Below are positions 47,655-57,281 of a DNA stretch of 64,000 nucleotides, piece after piece. Positions within the stretch are counted from its first letter, which is position 1; the number at the start of each line of letters is the position of its first letter. This DNA comes from Aliiglaciecola sp. LCG003 (GTDB lineage Bacteria; Pseudomonadota; Gammaproteobacteria; Enterobacterales; Alteromonadaceae). A model generated the notes under the pieces. The model saw only the letters and a list, made by a program, of their open reading frames with translations. It had not been told where the DNA came from and searched no databases. A program made the translations under genes and the position numbers. Location: NCBI RefSeq assembly GCF_030316135.1, contig NZ_CP128185.1:682001-746000 (forward strand), in the 5' to 3' direction.

Positions 47655-49847
47655 ATGTCTACCCATCCTATTTCAATTTTAGTCTTGTTCACAAGTTTCT
47701 TTTTGCTGTTTTCTTGTAGCTCCAATCAACATGCCAGCAAGGATAGCTCGTCGCACAGCAGCGAGCTTCAACAATTAAGCCAGCGCGCGCAACGGGTTGA
47801 AATTATCCGTGATGATTATGGTGTGCCGCACATCTACGCCAAAACCGATGCCGATGCTGTTTTTGGTCTTCTATATGCCCAAGCAGAAGACGATTTTGCC
47901 CGCATTGAGCGCAACTATATTTGGGCAATGGGTAGGTTGGCCGAAGTACAAGGCGAAAAAGCGCTATATAGCGACTTACGAGCCAGATTATTTATGACTC
48001 ATGCAGAAGCAAAGCAAGCATATGAAACGGCGCCTCAGTGGCTTAAAGAATTATGTATGGCGTTTGCGGATGGTTTGAATTTTTATCTGCAAACTCACCC
48101 AGAGATCAAGCCTGCACTGCTAGAAAAATTCGAACCTTGGATGCCGATGTATTTTTCCGAAGGTTCAATTGGTGGCGATATAGAGCAAATTCCGCTGGCA
48201 GGCATCGAAGCGTTCTATGGCCAACAGCAAGACGCGCCGCAAATGTTAATCGACAATGAATCAGAACCTTCAGGTTCAAACGGTTTTAGTATTGCAGGAA
48301 AGCATACCCAATCCGGTAATGCGATGTTATTGATCAATCCGCATACTTCATTTTATTTTCGTCCCGAGGTCCATGTGGTCAGCGAGGAAGGCCTTAATGC
48401 TTATGGTGCAGTAACTTGGGGGCAGTTCTTTGTTTATCAGGGCTTCAATGACAAAAATGGTTGGATGCATACCTCGACTTATGTTGATTTTATGGATGAG
48501 TTTGTCGAGGAGGTGGTTGAAAAAGACGGCGAACTGCTTTATCACTACGGCGATGAACTGCGCCCACTTAAGCAGTCTGAGGTTACCTTAAAGTACATTG
48601 AAAATGGGTTACTCAAGCAGCGCACCTTTCCGATGTATCATAGTCATCATGGGCCTATCACGCACAAATTACATGGTCAGTGGGTAGCCACCAAGATTAA
48701 CTGGGATCCAGCTAATGCGCTATCACAATCCTTTATTCGCACGAAAACGACTAATTTGGCTGAGTTTAAGGACATGATGCGGATCAGACGTAATTCTTCC
48801 AATAATACGGTTTATGCCGACGCTGACGGGAATATCGCCTATTTTCACGGTAACTTTGTGCCAAAACGTAGCCCTGATTTTGATTTTTCTAAGCCGGTAG
48901 ATGGAACTGATCCAAAAACAGACTGGCAGGGCCTGCACAGTATCGAAGAAATTATAAGTATTGAAAACCCGCAAAATGGTTGGCTTCAAAATACAAATTC
49001 AACCCCTTTTAGTGCTGCCGGGGAATTTAGTCCTAAAGCGCAGGACTATCCGAAGTATATGGCACCGGATCCTGAAAATTTCAGAGCGATTCATGCCGTT
49101 CAAATGCTTGAAAAAGCCGAGAATCTAACTTTGGACGGCTTAATTGAATTGGCCTATGACCCCTATTTACCTGCTTTTGCCGTATTGATACCCGGTTTAA
49201 TAGCTGCCTTCGATGCTGCTCCCGAGAATCAGCCAGAGCTTAAGCAACCTATCGAAGTGTTACGCTCATGGGATTATCGTACCAGCTCAGATTCTGTGGC
49301 CATGTCATTGGCGCATTTTTATGCCACAACGTATTTCAAGGAAGGGGACAATCCTGATGGATTTAGCCGTATGCAAAGAATGTTTATGTATGGTCAAAAT
49401 ACCCCAGTCACTGAGCGTTTAGCTATATTCAATTTGGCAGTTAATCAATTGGAACAAGATTTTGGTAGTTGGAAAACACCTTGGGGTCAGATCAATCGAT
49501 TTCAGCGCGTTAGTGGTGACATTGATGCGAAATTTAGTGACAACGAATTGAGTTACCCAGTTGGTATGGCTTCAGGGCGCTGGGGAGCATTAGCTGCTTT
49601 TGGGGCCAAAGCTACCGAAACCAAACGGATTTACGGGTATCGCGGTAATAGTTTTGTTGCAGTGGTGGAATTTGGTGACAAAGTCATCGCCAAAAGTTTG
49701 CTGGCCGGAGGACAAAGTGGCGATCCAAAATCAAAACATTTTGATGATCAGATTCAGTCTTATATTAACGGCAAATTCAAACCTGTTGCCTACTACCGTG
49801 AAGATGTTGAAAAACGCGCGGTGAGGTCCTATCACCCAGGCCAATGA
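47655..49847 (+). CDS. Penicillin acylase family lipoprotein (N-terminal nucleophile amidase)
   Basis: 730 residues. Lipobox LLFSC gives the acylated Cys21. The conserved start VEIIRDDYGVPHIYAKTDADAVFGLLYAQAEDDF is typical of the family. Self-cleavage would occur before Ser208 in PSGSNGFSIAGKHTQSG, exposing the nucleophile; the Asn after it and INPH fit. Members cleave amides such as beta-lactams, acyl-homoserine lactones or other acyl amines; substrate unknown. It stands alone. Confidence 0.88.
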   Translation: MSTHPISILVLFTSFFLLFSCSSNQHASKDSSSHSSELQQLSQRAQRVEIIRDDYGVPHIYAKTDADAVFGLLYAQAEDDFARIERNYIWAMGRLAEVQGEKALYSDLRARLFMTHAEAKQAYETAPQWLKELCMAFADGLNFYLQTHPEIKPALLEKFEPWMPMYFSEGSIGGDIEQIPLAGIEAFYGQQQDAPQMLIDNESEPSGSNGFSIAGKHTQSGNAMLLINPHTSFYFRPEVHVVSEEGLNAYGAVTWGQFFVYQGFNDKNGWMHTSTYVDFMDEFVEEVVEKDGELLYHYGDELRPLKQSEVTLKYIENGLLKQRTFPMYHSHHGPITHKLHGQWVATKINWDPANALSQSFIRTKTTNLAEFKDMMRIRRNSSNNTVYADADGNIAYFHGNFVPKRSPDFDFSKPVDGTDPKTDWQGLHSIEEIISIENPQNGWLQNTNSTPFSAAGEFSPKAQDYPKYMAPDPENFRAIHAVQMLEKAENLTLDGLIELAYDPYLPAFAVLIPGLIAAFDAAPENQPELKQPIEVLRSWDYRTSSDSVAMSLAHFYATTYFKEGDNPDGFSRMQRMFMYGQNTPVTERLAIFNLAVNQLEQDFGSWKTPWGQINRFQRVSGDIDAKFSDNELSYPVGMASGRWGALAAFGAKATETKRIYGYRGNSFVAVVEFGDKVIAKSLLAGGQSGDPKSKHFDDQIQSYINGKFKPVAYYREDVEKRAVRSYHPGQ

Positions 49848-50215
49848 ATTGGCCAGCTAGTTATTTTACTCAGAATATTAGACTCATTTTTATCAACTTA
49901 GCAGACACCAAAGTGAGTATGGATTAGTAGCAAGAATAACGAGGCTAAACGAAGTTTCTAACTATGTGATTTTGTAACACATAATGATTAATCTGACTTT
50001 TTAAAGATTTCTCTTCTTATAATTACGTAACAGGAATAAGGGGGAAGTTGCTATAAATTTGACCTACAAAAGTGTGTAGGATTTTGTCCCGTTTAGACTG
50101 CACCGAAAAATTTTATAATTTTATGCAGTAAAAATCTGTATGGCCATTACTGTTGGTTTGATTTACATACTAAGATAAAGGCTACTGACTATCACTTTTA
50201 TAAGAGGCCATCTCT
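49848..50215. other. Gene-free region upstream of the Aer-like receptor
   Basis: 368 bp, AT-rich. A short hairpin (CCTAC/GTAGG, about 50064-50081) can be seen; it probably holds the acylase terminator and the chemoreceptor promoter. I see no ORF, repeat core or RNA gene. Confidence 0.4.
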
Positions 50216-51754
50216 ATGGGCAAAAATAGCCAAACTATCGTAGATGACGAAGTATCATTGTCTCAGTCAGAAGAACTGGTGTCTTTAACTGACACTCGTG
50301 GTGTTATTCGATACGCTAATGATGCTTTTTGCCGCGTAGCAGGGTTTAGTTTTGAGGAGCTGGTAGGTAAAAACCATAATATCGTGCGTCACCCTGACAT
50401 GCCTAAAGAAGCGTTTGCCGATATGTGGACAAAACTTAAATCGGGTTTACCTTGGAGAGGTGCTGTTAAGAATCGATGTAAAGACGGTCGATATTATTGG
50501 GTTGACGCGTTTGTCACACCGGTTTTCGAATCTGGAAAACTAACGGGGTATCAGTCTGTGCGCACTGTCTTGGCAAAGAATGTGCGGGAGCAGGCTGAAA
50601 AGTTATATGCTCAAATCAATAGTGGCAAAACAATCAATGAACCCATTCTGACAAGGCTCAATGTACGGTTATTTGCTTTTGGGGTTTTATCCTTATTATT
50701 GGCTTGGGGGAGTGTGTACATTTCATGGTTAAGTTTTCTGATCCCATTTATAGCATTGGGTTGCCTTTATTATGAAGTGTTCATAGTTCCTAATGAGCTT
50801 AATAAATTGCGATCGGAATATGATAGCGTTTCTAGATATATCTTTTGCGGAACATCCCCCCTAGGAATTGTTCATTTCCGTGAAACCATTCATAGTGGCA
50901 GAGCCCGCACTATTTTAGGTAGAACAACAGATGGCGCCAATGCACTGCTTCTAAGTGCAGTGCATTTGAAAAAGGCATCGACTGCTACTCGGTCGGGGAT
51001 TGAGCGTCAAACCCATGAACTTCATCAGCTTGCTGCGGCCATGGAAGAGATGTCGTCGACAATTAAAGATGTTGCTTTGAATACAGTGCAAACGTCTGAC
51101 AAAGTAGATGCAGTTCACAATGATTGTAAAGAAGCAACTGAGGCGATGAAAACTACTATGGGGTCGGTTGCCACCTTATCCGACGAGGTGGCGGAGTCCG
51201 CAATGTCCTCACAGGAGCTGGCAAAAGAAGCTGAGCAAATAGGTGCAGTAACCCAAGAGATTCAAGGGATTGCAGACCAAACTAATTTATTGGCTCTTAA
51301 TGCTGCCATTGAGGCGGCAAGAGCAGGAGAACATGGACGAGGATTTGCTGTCGTAGCTGAAGAGGTTAGAGCGTTGTCTACTAGAACCCATAATGCCACT
51401 GAGCAAATCCAAACTTCAATGGGCGAAATACAAGACACCTTACTTAAATGGTCGCAAAAAATGCAGCGAGGTAAAGATACGGCACAGACAAGCTTGCTTG
51501 CCACTCAAGATACCCTTGATATCATCAACAAAGTTTATGCGGACGTGTCAATTATCGCTGATTTCGCTACACAAATATCAACAGCAGCCGAAGAACAAAG
51601 TTTGGTGTCACAAGAAATTAGCCGAAACGTTGTTAATGTTAATAATGAAGCAGAAGCCAATTTGAAGTTGGCCGAAAATGTGGCTCAACAATCAGATAAG
51701 ATTAGTGAACTATCAGAGACGTTGGCCTCAATGCCGTTGAGCTTCAAACAGTAA
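50216..51754 (+). CDS. aer: PAS-domain methyl-accepting chemotaxis protein (Aer-like)
   Basis: 512 residues. An N-terminal PAS domain (about 20-125) with [32 protein letters not shown] is typical of aerotaxis receptors that bind FAD. Two adjacent hydrophobic segments (about 152-185) anchor it in the membrane without a periplasmic domain. The signalling tip [40 protein letters not shown] is fully conserved. No Aer-type C-terminal pentapeptide is seen. Confidence 0.9.
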   Translation: MGKNSQTIVDDEVSLSQSEELVSLTDTRGVIRYANDAFCRVAGFSFEELVGKNHNIVRHPDMPKEAFADMWTKLKSGLPWRGAVKNRCKDGRYYWVDAFVTPVFESGKLTGYQSVRTVLAKNVREQAEKLYAQINSGKTINEPILTRLNVRLFAFGVLSLLLAWGSVYISWLSFLIPFIALGCLYYEVFIVPNELNKLRSEYDSVSRYIFCGTSPLGIVHFRETIHSGRARTILGRTTDGANALLLSAVHLKKASTATRSGIERQTHELHQLAAAMEEMSSTIKDVALNTVQTSDKVDAVHNDCKEATEAMKTTMGSVATLSDEVAESAMSSQELAKEAEQIGAVTQEIQGIADQTNLLALNAAIEAARAGEHGRGFAVVAEEVRALSTRTHNATEQIQTSMGEIQDTLLKWSQKMQRGKDTAQTSLLATQDTLDIINKVYADVSIIADFATQISTAAEEQSLVSQEISRNVVNVNNEAEANLKLAENVAQQSDKISELSETLASMPLSFKQ

Positions 51755-52201
51755 TAACCTTTTGTTTGTTATTAAGACAGCCACTTTATGTTTGGCAAAA
51801 TGCAATGCAGGTGCAGAGTTATTACGGTATATCTCAAAAGTATTATCTTTGATACTGGGGCTAAAGAAGCGACGGTCCATTGTGTTTGACATCAGCGAAC
51901 TTTGTAGCAGGTAAATGATTGACGGTTCGGCCTAAAGAATATGTAAGGGTATGGTTAAATTATAAAATACTGCAGAAGGTTGCTTTATTGTTATCTCTTT
52001 TTTGAAAACATTTTTATGGATTTGAATATTTTCAGCATCCTTTACATATGAATAGAGAATCATTCTACTTTCATACATAAAATATTGATAATTATATTAA
52101 ATTTCAGGATATTTCAAGTGGTTTGAATATTACTTAAATTTCCAGTGTTGACCCTGCGTAGGTCTCAACATTAGGTTAATAAACATCATAAGGACACTAG
52201 A
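51755..52201. other. Gene-free region between the chemoreceptor and the PEP-CTERM pseudogene
   Basis: 447 bp, very AT-rich toward the right. No credible ORF or repeat core. A TGGCA...TGCA stretch near 51794 was considered as a sigma-54 promoter but its spacing is off by one. Probably the promoter region of the next gene. Confidence 0.4.
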
Positions 52202-52960
52202 ATGAAAAATATTGCAATTGCACTGGCGAGCACGATGGTTTGTGCGCCTTCCTTTGCTACCATTATTAGATGGTACGGGTAATGTAACTTCAGATGTTAT
52301 TTTTGGCTCTGGTAACACGAATAGCTCTTTCACTGGAGAGAGTCAAAATGAAATTGAGCTAGGTTTAAGAGGGAAACTTCGATACAACACTCTTGGTAGC
52401 CCAGAAAACACCTTTAATTATGACGGTGTCAAAACCTACACTTTTGCTACGACGGATGGCGTAGCCCCAGTGACTCGCTCAGTTTTTAATATTGAGTGGT
52501 CAATCAATGTCGATCAATTTGGTGCCTCAAATAACCTTAGTGATCTCACCTACTTGTTAGAGATAGGTTACGATCCAGGGTTAGGTACTGATTTTTTTGC
52601 ATTTGGTCCAATTAATGTACCTTATGCTGATCATTCTATAGGAACCAATGCCACTGCCAATGGAGCAGGTGTAGAGGCAGCATTTGGTGATAGCGTTGGC
52701 TACCTGATTTCAAATAATAATCTAGCGCAAAACTCGTGGAATTTAGGCTTTTTTGAGCCCGCAGGTTTAGATCCACAAACCGAAGGTATGTATACCATCA
52801 ACTTGAGTGCCTTTTCTGCAAATGGTTTACAAGCATCGACATCATCTGTGGTGATGTACCGGCAGCTGGCTCAGAGCCTTCTAGTTTCTTGCTTATGTTT
52901 GCGGGGATCACAGGCTTAGGTATGGCGATTAGACGTCGTCACACTATAAAGAACGATTAG
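52202..52960 (+). pseudogene. PEP-CTERM exported protein, interrupted by two compensating frameshifts
   Basis: Three pieces in order: a signal peptide MKNIAIALASTMVCAPSFA in one frame (from 52202); a long middle part from about 52265 to 52850 in another frame (GNVTSDVIFGSGNTNSSFTG, ELGLRGKLRYN, NNLAQNSWNLGFF); and, back in the first frame, a PEP-CTERM sorting signal with SEPSS, a hydrophobic stretch and RRRH up to the TAG at 52958. Two indels (near 52257-52275 and near 52850) would explain this. Either the gene is broken or the sequence has errors. The family is predicted to be processed by exosortase. Confidence 0.75.
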
Positions 52961-52979
52961 ATATAAATTCACTTTTAAC

Positions 52980-53013
52980 AAAGCCTTATTGTCAAAAATA
53001 ATGGGGCTTTTTT
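52980..53013 (+). terminator. Intrinsic terminator after the PEP-CTERM gene
   Basis: AAGCCTTATT pairs with AATGGGGCTT (two G-T wobbles) and is followed by TTTT. It lies 20 bp after the restored stop codon, which supports the idea that the gene was once functional to 52960. Confidence 0.7.
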
Positions 53014-53080
53014 GGTTGTAGGGCTTTGTAAACAGCATATGACATGTTTATACCAATAATGATAATTACCATTACTGGTA

Positions 53081-54001
53081 TTATTCGCCAAAAACCGACC
53101 AACCCGTTTTAGCCGCAAATAGCTCAAGCGCTTGAGTGCCTAGTTTACTGTTTCCAATCACGTCTAAACCAGGCGACCAAACGGCAATTGACGCTTTACC
53201 TGGAGCTATAGCCAATATTCCTCCACCGACTCCACTTTTGCCCGGCAGTCCTACCCGAAAAGCGAACTCTCCCGAACCATCGTAGTGGCCACATAATAGC
53301 ATTAGTGAATTGATACGCTTTGCTCGTTCGGCGGAAACAATGGGATAGCCTGAAGCTGGATTTATTCCATTATTCGCTAAAAATAGACCCGCTCTAGATA
53401 ACTGCTGAGTATTCATGGCAATGGAACAATGATGAAAGTAGGTACCCAGCACGGCATCAACTGGGTTTTGAAAATGACCAAAAGATGCCATGAAATAAGC
53501 TAGTGAGGCATTTCTTGCGCCTGTTTCAATTTCGGAGCGTGCCACTTTCTCATCGATTGCTATGCTATCATCATCGGCTAAAAAACGTATAAATTGGATT
53601 ATTTCCGCTAAGGTTTCTTTGGGCTGATGGCCTTGCAAAAGGAGATCCGCAATAGCAATTGCACCAGCATTTATAAAGGGATTGCAGGGCTTACCCTGTT
53701 CATGTTCAAGCTGCACGATTGAATTAAACGGGTCACCCGAAGGCTCCTTGCCAACTCGAGACCAAATGGATTCCCCCAATCGGCCTAAGGCTACCGTCAG
53801 GGTGAAAACTTTGGATATACTTTGGATAGAAAAGTGCTTGTCGGCGCAACCGGCGCTGAACATTTCACCGCTTGGTAGAGCTACGCTGATGGCAAACTGA
53901 TTGGGATCAACTTGCGCGAGTTGAGGGATATATGTTGCCACCTCACCCTTATCTAGCGTTTGCGCCATTTGCTGTGCTATTTCATCTAGAATCGTTTGCA
54001 A
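53081..54001 (-). CDS. glsA: Glutaminase
   Basis: 306 residues, beta-lactamase-like glutaminase family. The catalytic SxxK is Ser61-Ile-Ser-Lys64 in [25 protein letters not shown] and [14 protein letters not shown] are conserved. It hydrolyses glutamine to glutamate and ammonia. Single gene with its own promoter in the 212-bp gap to the divergent next gene. Confidence 0.95.
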   Translation of the reverse strand: MQTILDEIAQQMAQTLDKGEVATYIPQLAQVDPNQFAISVALPSGEMFSAGCADKHFSIQSISKVFTLTVALGRLGESIWSRVGKEPSGDPFNSIVQLEHEQGKPCNPFINAGAIAIADLLLQGHQPKETLAEIIQFIRFLADDDSIAIDEKVARSEIETGARNASLAYFMASFGHFQNPVDAVLGTYFHHCSIAMNTQQLSRAGLFLANNGINPASGYPIVSAERAKRINSLMLLCGHYDGSGEFAFRVGLPGKSGVGGGILAIAPGKASIAVWSPGLDVIGNSKLGTQALELFAAKTGWSVFGE

Positions 54002-54213
54002 AGTGTTGTCATATTGAGATTAGATAAAACAAGCTTATCACTTTAAACGGTCTTAGCTATGTCTTGGTGATTAAAAAAATAATCTTCTTAAGACTTTAGC
54101 AAATTTGTTTTAATCACTGAACAAGGACGGGAGCTGAATTCTAGTGTAGATTTAAGCTGGTTTTTAGGACAATCTGTTACAATAATTGTATTAATCAAAC
54201 AGCTAGAGAGAAA

Positions 54214-54999
54214 ATGATGAAAAAAGGATTAGTAATTTTCGGTTTAATTGTTCTGCTTATTGCAGGCGGCGTTTGGTATTTATTATCTGGGGCGGGTGAC
54301 TTCATTCGCGTGCAAATAGAGCAGCAGGGAAGCAAATATCTTGGTACCACAGTTTTGGTTTCCAAAGTCGATCTAGCATTGACCGACGGGCGAATGACTA
54401 TTAGCGATCTGGACGTGAAAAATCCGCAAGGCTTCAGTGGTGAAGATGCTTTTAGTGTTGACTCGATAACGTTAGATTTAGGTGAAGTTATCAATCAGCC
54501 TTATGTAGTGCAGACTATAAACATCGATGCGGCCGAAATTTTGTATGAGGTTGATGCCAGCGGTCAGGGAAATCTAATTACCCTAAAAAACAGACTTGAG
54601 GCCAATTTACCTAAGACCGCAAATCAGCCTGCTGCTAAAGATGGTGCAAATCCATTAGTGATTGTGGAAGACGTCACTGTGAGTAACGTACGGCTTAAAT
54701 TCAATTTTGAAAAACTCCCCACAGGTGATTTGAATATAGAGAAAAAGGCCTATGAGATCAGCTTGCCCACATTTAATGCAGGCCCTATCGGCCAACCTAA
54801 TGGTATGCCTGCAGATAAAGTGGGTGTTGCCGTGGTCAATGCTATGCTCGATAACGTTATAGCAGCAGCAAAAGCTGAAGCTAAAAAACGATTGGCTGAA
54901 GAAGCCAAGAAAAAAGTGAATGAAGAACTCGATAAGCAAAAAGACAAGCTGCTAGAAAAAGCCAATGATAAGCTCAAGGGGCTTTTCAATAAGGACTGA
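54214..54999 (+). CDS. AsmA-like/DUF748-like membrane-anchored protein
   Basis: 261 residues. N-terminal helix (about 4-24) as an anchor; then a beta-rich part with VSKVDLALTDGRMTISDLDVKNPQGF, reminiscent of the N-terminal AsmA/BofC repeats. The C terminus (about 205-260) is a charged helix rich in Lys, Ala and Glu. Probably periplasmic, with a role in the envelope. Family assignment is tentative. Confidence 0.6.
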   Translation: MMKKGLVIFGLIVLLIAGGVWYLLSGAGDFIRVQIEQQGSKYLGTTVLVSKVDLALTDGRMTISDLDVKNPQGFSGEDAFSVDSITLDLGEVINQPYVVQTINIDAAEILYEVDASGQGNLITLKNRLEANLPKTANQPAAKDGANPLVIVEDVTVSNVRLKFNFEKLPTGDLNIEKKAYEISLPTFNAGPIGQPNGMPADKVGVAVVNAMLDNVIAAAKAEAKKRLAEEAKKKVNEELDKQKDKLLEKANDKLKGLFNKD

Positions 55000-55118
55000 T
55001 TCGTCTAACTGACAAGGTTGCTTTGGATTTCAATGCAAAGCAACCTTTTGATTAGTTGTCGTTAACGTAAACCCAAGTCTATTGATTTTGGTTTACCTCA
55101 AGTGCCAGTATATACAGG

Positions 55119-55754
55119 CTAGCGCAGCACTTCAGTGAGAGTTTTCCCTCCGTTGAATAGCTCTTTAATCATACTGTCCTGCCGGTTATCTCCTGCTAAA
55201 TAGACTAGTGCTTGAGCAACGTCGGCTCGGGTAATAACAGCCTCAGATTTGTCTTTTGGGCGCTCGTCGCTAAAGCTGCCTTTGGCATCGTCATTGGTCA
55301 AAGAGCCAGGGCGCAGAATCGTGTAGTGTAAGCCACTTCGGATTAAGTGTTCATCAGCCATGTGTTTTGCAACAAGGTAAGGCTGCATTTCGTTGGGTCC
55401 ATTAGATGGTGCGTCAGCACCGATGGAGCTAACCATAATAAAGTGTTGGATGGCGTGCTTTTTTGCATAATCTGCTGATCGGCAAGCAGCCCATAAATCG
55501 ATTAATAGCGTCTTATCAGCCCCAGTGTCGCCGCCAGAGCCCGCTACAAAGATGACTTCTGTACAACCTTCAAAGGCATGGCCGAAGTCCTCGGTTAAAT
55601 CGGCTTCGACAATCGACAGAGTATTTCCCTGTACATCAGATAACTTGCTTTTGTCTCTAACCAGCGCGGTGGCAAAGTGTCCACCGTCCAGCATCAGTTG
55701 AGTTACCTGTTTTCCTATTTGACCGCTAGCGCCAATAATTAATGTGCGTTGCAT
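55119..55754 (-). CDS. NAD(P)-binding atypical short-chain dehydrogenase (NmrA/SDR_a5-like)
   Basis: 211 residues. Rossmann motif LIIGASGQIGKQV at the start and VSSIGAD in the middle; the catalytic YxxxK is replaced by YLVAKHMAD, which keeps a Tyr and Lys. ILRPGSLTND is typical of this group. Likely a small NADPH-dependent oxidoreductase; substrate unknown. Single gene. Confidence 0.85.
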   Translation of the reverse strand: MQRTLIIGASGQIGKQVTQLMLDGGHFATALVRDKSKLSDVQGNTLSIVEADLTEDFGHAFEGCTEVIFVAGSGGDTGADKTLLIDLWAACRSADYAKKHAIQHFIMVSSIGADAPSNGPNEMQPYLVAKHMADEHLIRSGLHYTILRPGSLTNDDAKGSFSDERPKDKSEAVITRADVAQALVYLAGDNRQDSMIKELFNGGKTLTEVLR

Positions 55755-56014
55755 AAAAGCTCTCCGTTATAGTTTCAATGTGAAAGGAATCTTTGTACTA
55801 ATAAAGCAAATACCCTACCAAGGGGTAAATAGTGTGCGTATCCCTTTTAAACTGGAGTGTGCGAGGCGTTTATGTTTAGTAACGGTATTAACACATGTAA
55901 TATTGACTTAGCACTTTGTAAGCTTAACAAGCTAATGAGATCTTTAATAACTACCGTGATAAGTTAGGGTATAATTGCCACTCTCAAATAATACAAATGT
56001 TACTTTAGGCTACT

Positions 56015-56521
56015 ATGCAACTTCTTGAAATTGATAAAGACCGTTATCGCCGCCACTTAAACCGTGTAATTGCTGTATGCATTGCAGTATTGGCTATTGG
56101 TAGTTTAGCGATAGCGCAAATCCTCATCGCTGTATTTTCTGAACAAGGCGCCAATAATTTTTATTGGAATTTACTGGGCGTCATTATTACCAGTTTGACC
56201 ATTGGTTGGTTACTTAGTAAATATCGAAATCATGATTTCATGACGGAAGTTGTTTATGTTTGGCAACTGAAACAGGCGCTAAATAAAATAAATCGAAAAA
56301 TGCTTAAACTCAAAGCTGCAGGGGCTAAAGGCAATGCTGATGCCTTGTTAGCCATTCATTATAGTTACGCAGGCTCACGTTTATTGTGGCGACTAGACGA
56401 CAACACTATCATCATGGATGATTTAGCGATTGAGCAGGCGAAACTTAATAGCCTAGCAGCCCAGTATAATTTAACTCTCAATGCCGATGATTACGACGAG
56501 GCTATTTTAAAGCAATTTTAA
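56015..56521 (+). CDS. DUF3087 membrane protein
   Basis: 168 residues. Two transmembrane helices (about 17-40 and 49-66) in an N-terminal half, then a soluble part with YVWQLKQALNKINRKMLKLKAA and LAIHYSYAGSRLLWRLDDNTI. Known only as a conserved gammaproteobacterial family of unknown function. Confidence 0.8.
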   Translation: MQLLEIDKDRYRRHLNRVIAVCIAVLAIGSLAIAQILIAVFSEQGANNFYWNLLGVIITSLTIGWLLSKYRNHDFMTEVVYVWQLKQALNKINRKMLKLKAAGAKGNADALLAIHYSYAGSRLLWRLDDNTIIMDDLAIEQAKLNSLAAQYNLTLNADDYDEAILKQF

Positions 56522-57281
56522 AACAACCAACTTTTGGGTAACGATTGTTATAGCCAAAACAATCGTGCGGCTTGATTTCAAACTAGCTTTCTATTTTGTT
56601 TGGTATGAGCGTCACAGCTTCTTCATTTCGGTTTGGATACATCTTTAAACCGCAACATCTCCGAAATTCGTGCCGATGCGCCATCATAAAATCCAGTATG
56701 CTCGACAAAATATTTAGGATTCTTAAAGGTACCAAACAAAATATCGAAAAGTGACAAGTCAGAATAGTTATAACGATGAACACCTCTGCCATGATGCAGG
56801 CTGTGGCTTTCTGGTCGTTGAATACGAACTTAACAACGAACTTAACAAGCAAAAGAACTTAACAAGACACCCATCTTTAGCTATATCTCCAAGGCACTGA
56901 AAAGATTCACTTTAGCGCAGCGGCTCGTCAGATTTCTTTAGGCATTTGATTAAAACACTACTTATTAAAAGTATGGTGGTTGTCTTATTAACGATGGGTG
57001 TCTTGATAACAATCTAAATTGGACTCGGTGCCGATAGATAGCTAATTGTGTGAGATTTAGCCAGTCAGTGGGGCTAATTATTCAAACAGATTGCTTGTTA
57101 TTCATGCAATCAATGCCGTGCTCTATAATTCTATGACATTCTATTTTAAAGACTGAACTAAAGAAGTCTTTACCCAAACTGTCTTGCTAAGTGAGCAAAA
57201 TACAATCAACATGGGTTAGGCCAGCAACTTGGTTCACTTAAAGTAGTCCGCTTAAATAAAATTGAGAAAAAGGAGTCTCCA
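56522..57281. other. 760-bp gene-free region with repeats upstream of the TonB receptor
   Basis: Holds the repeat structures listed separately (56826-57004). A 90-codon minus-strand frame (56583-56852) exists but has no recognisable family or ribosome site and I do not call it a gene. The last 250 bp probably carry the promoter of the TonB-dependent receptor. Confidence 0.5.
56826..57004. repeat. GAACTTAACAA triplicate and an inverted pair of AAGACACCCATC
   Basis: GAACTTAACAA occurs at 56826-56836, 56838-56848 and 56855-56865. Directly after it comes GACACCCATC (56866-56875). The 12-mer AAGACACCCATC (56864-56875) and its complement GATGGGTGTCTT (56993-57004) form a perfect inverted repeat with 117 nt between. 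A second weak core lies at 56978-56984. It is a variant of the window's repeat family (C in place of the final G). Confidence 0.85.

Noticed and set aside
51790-51810. Sigma-54 promoter
   Set aside because: TGGCA and TGCA are present but the GG-GC spacing is one base too long.
56583-56852. 90-codon ORF on the minus strand
   Set aside because: No recognisable family, no ribosome site, and it overlaps the repeat-rich stretch.
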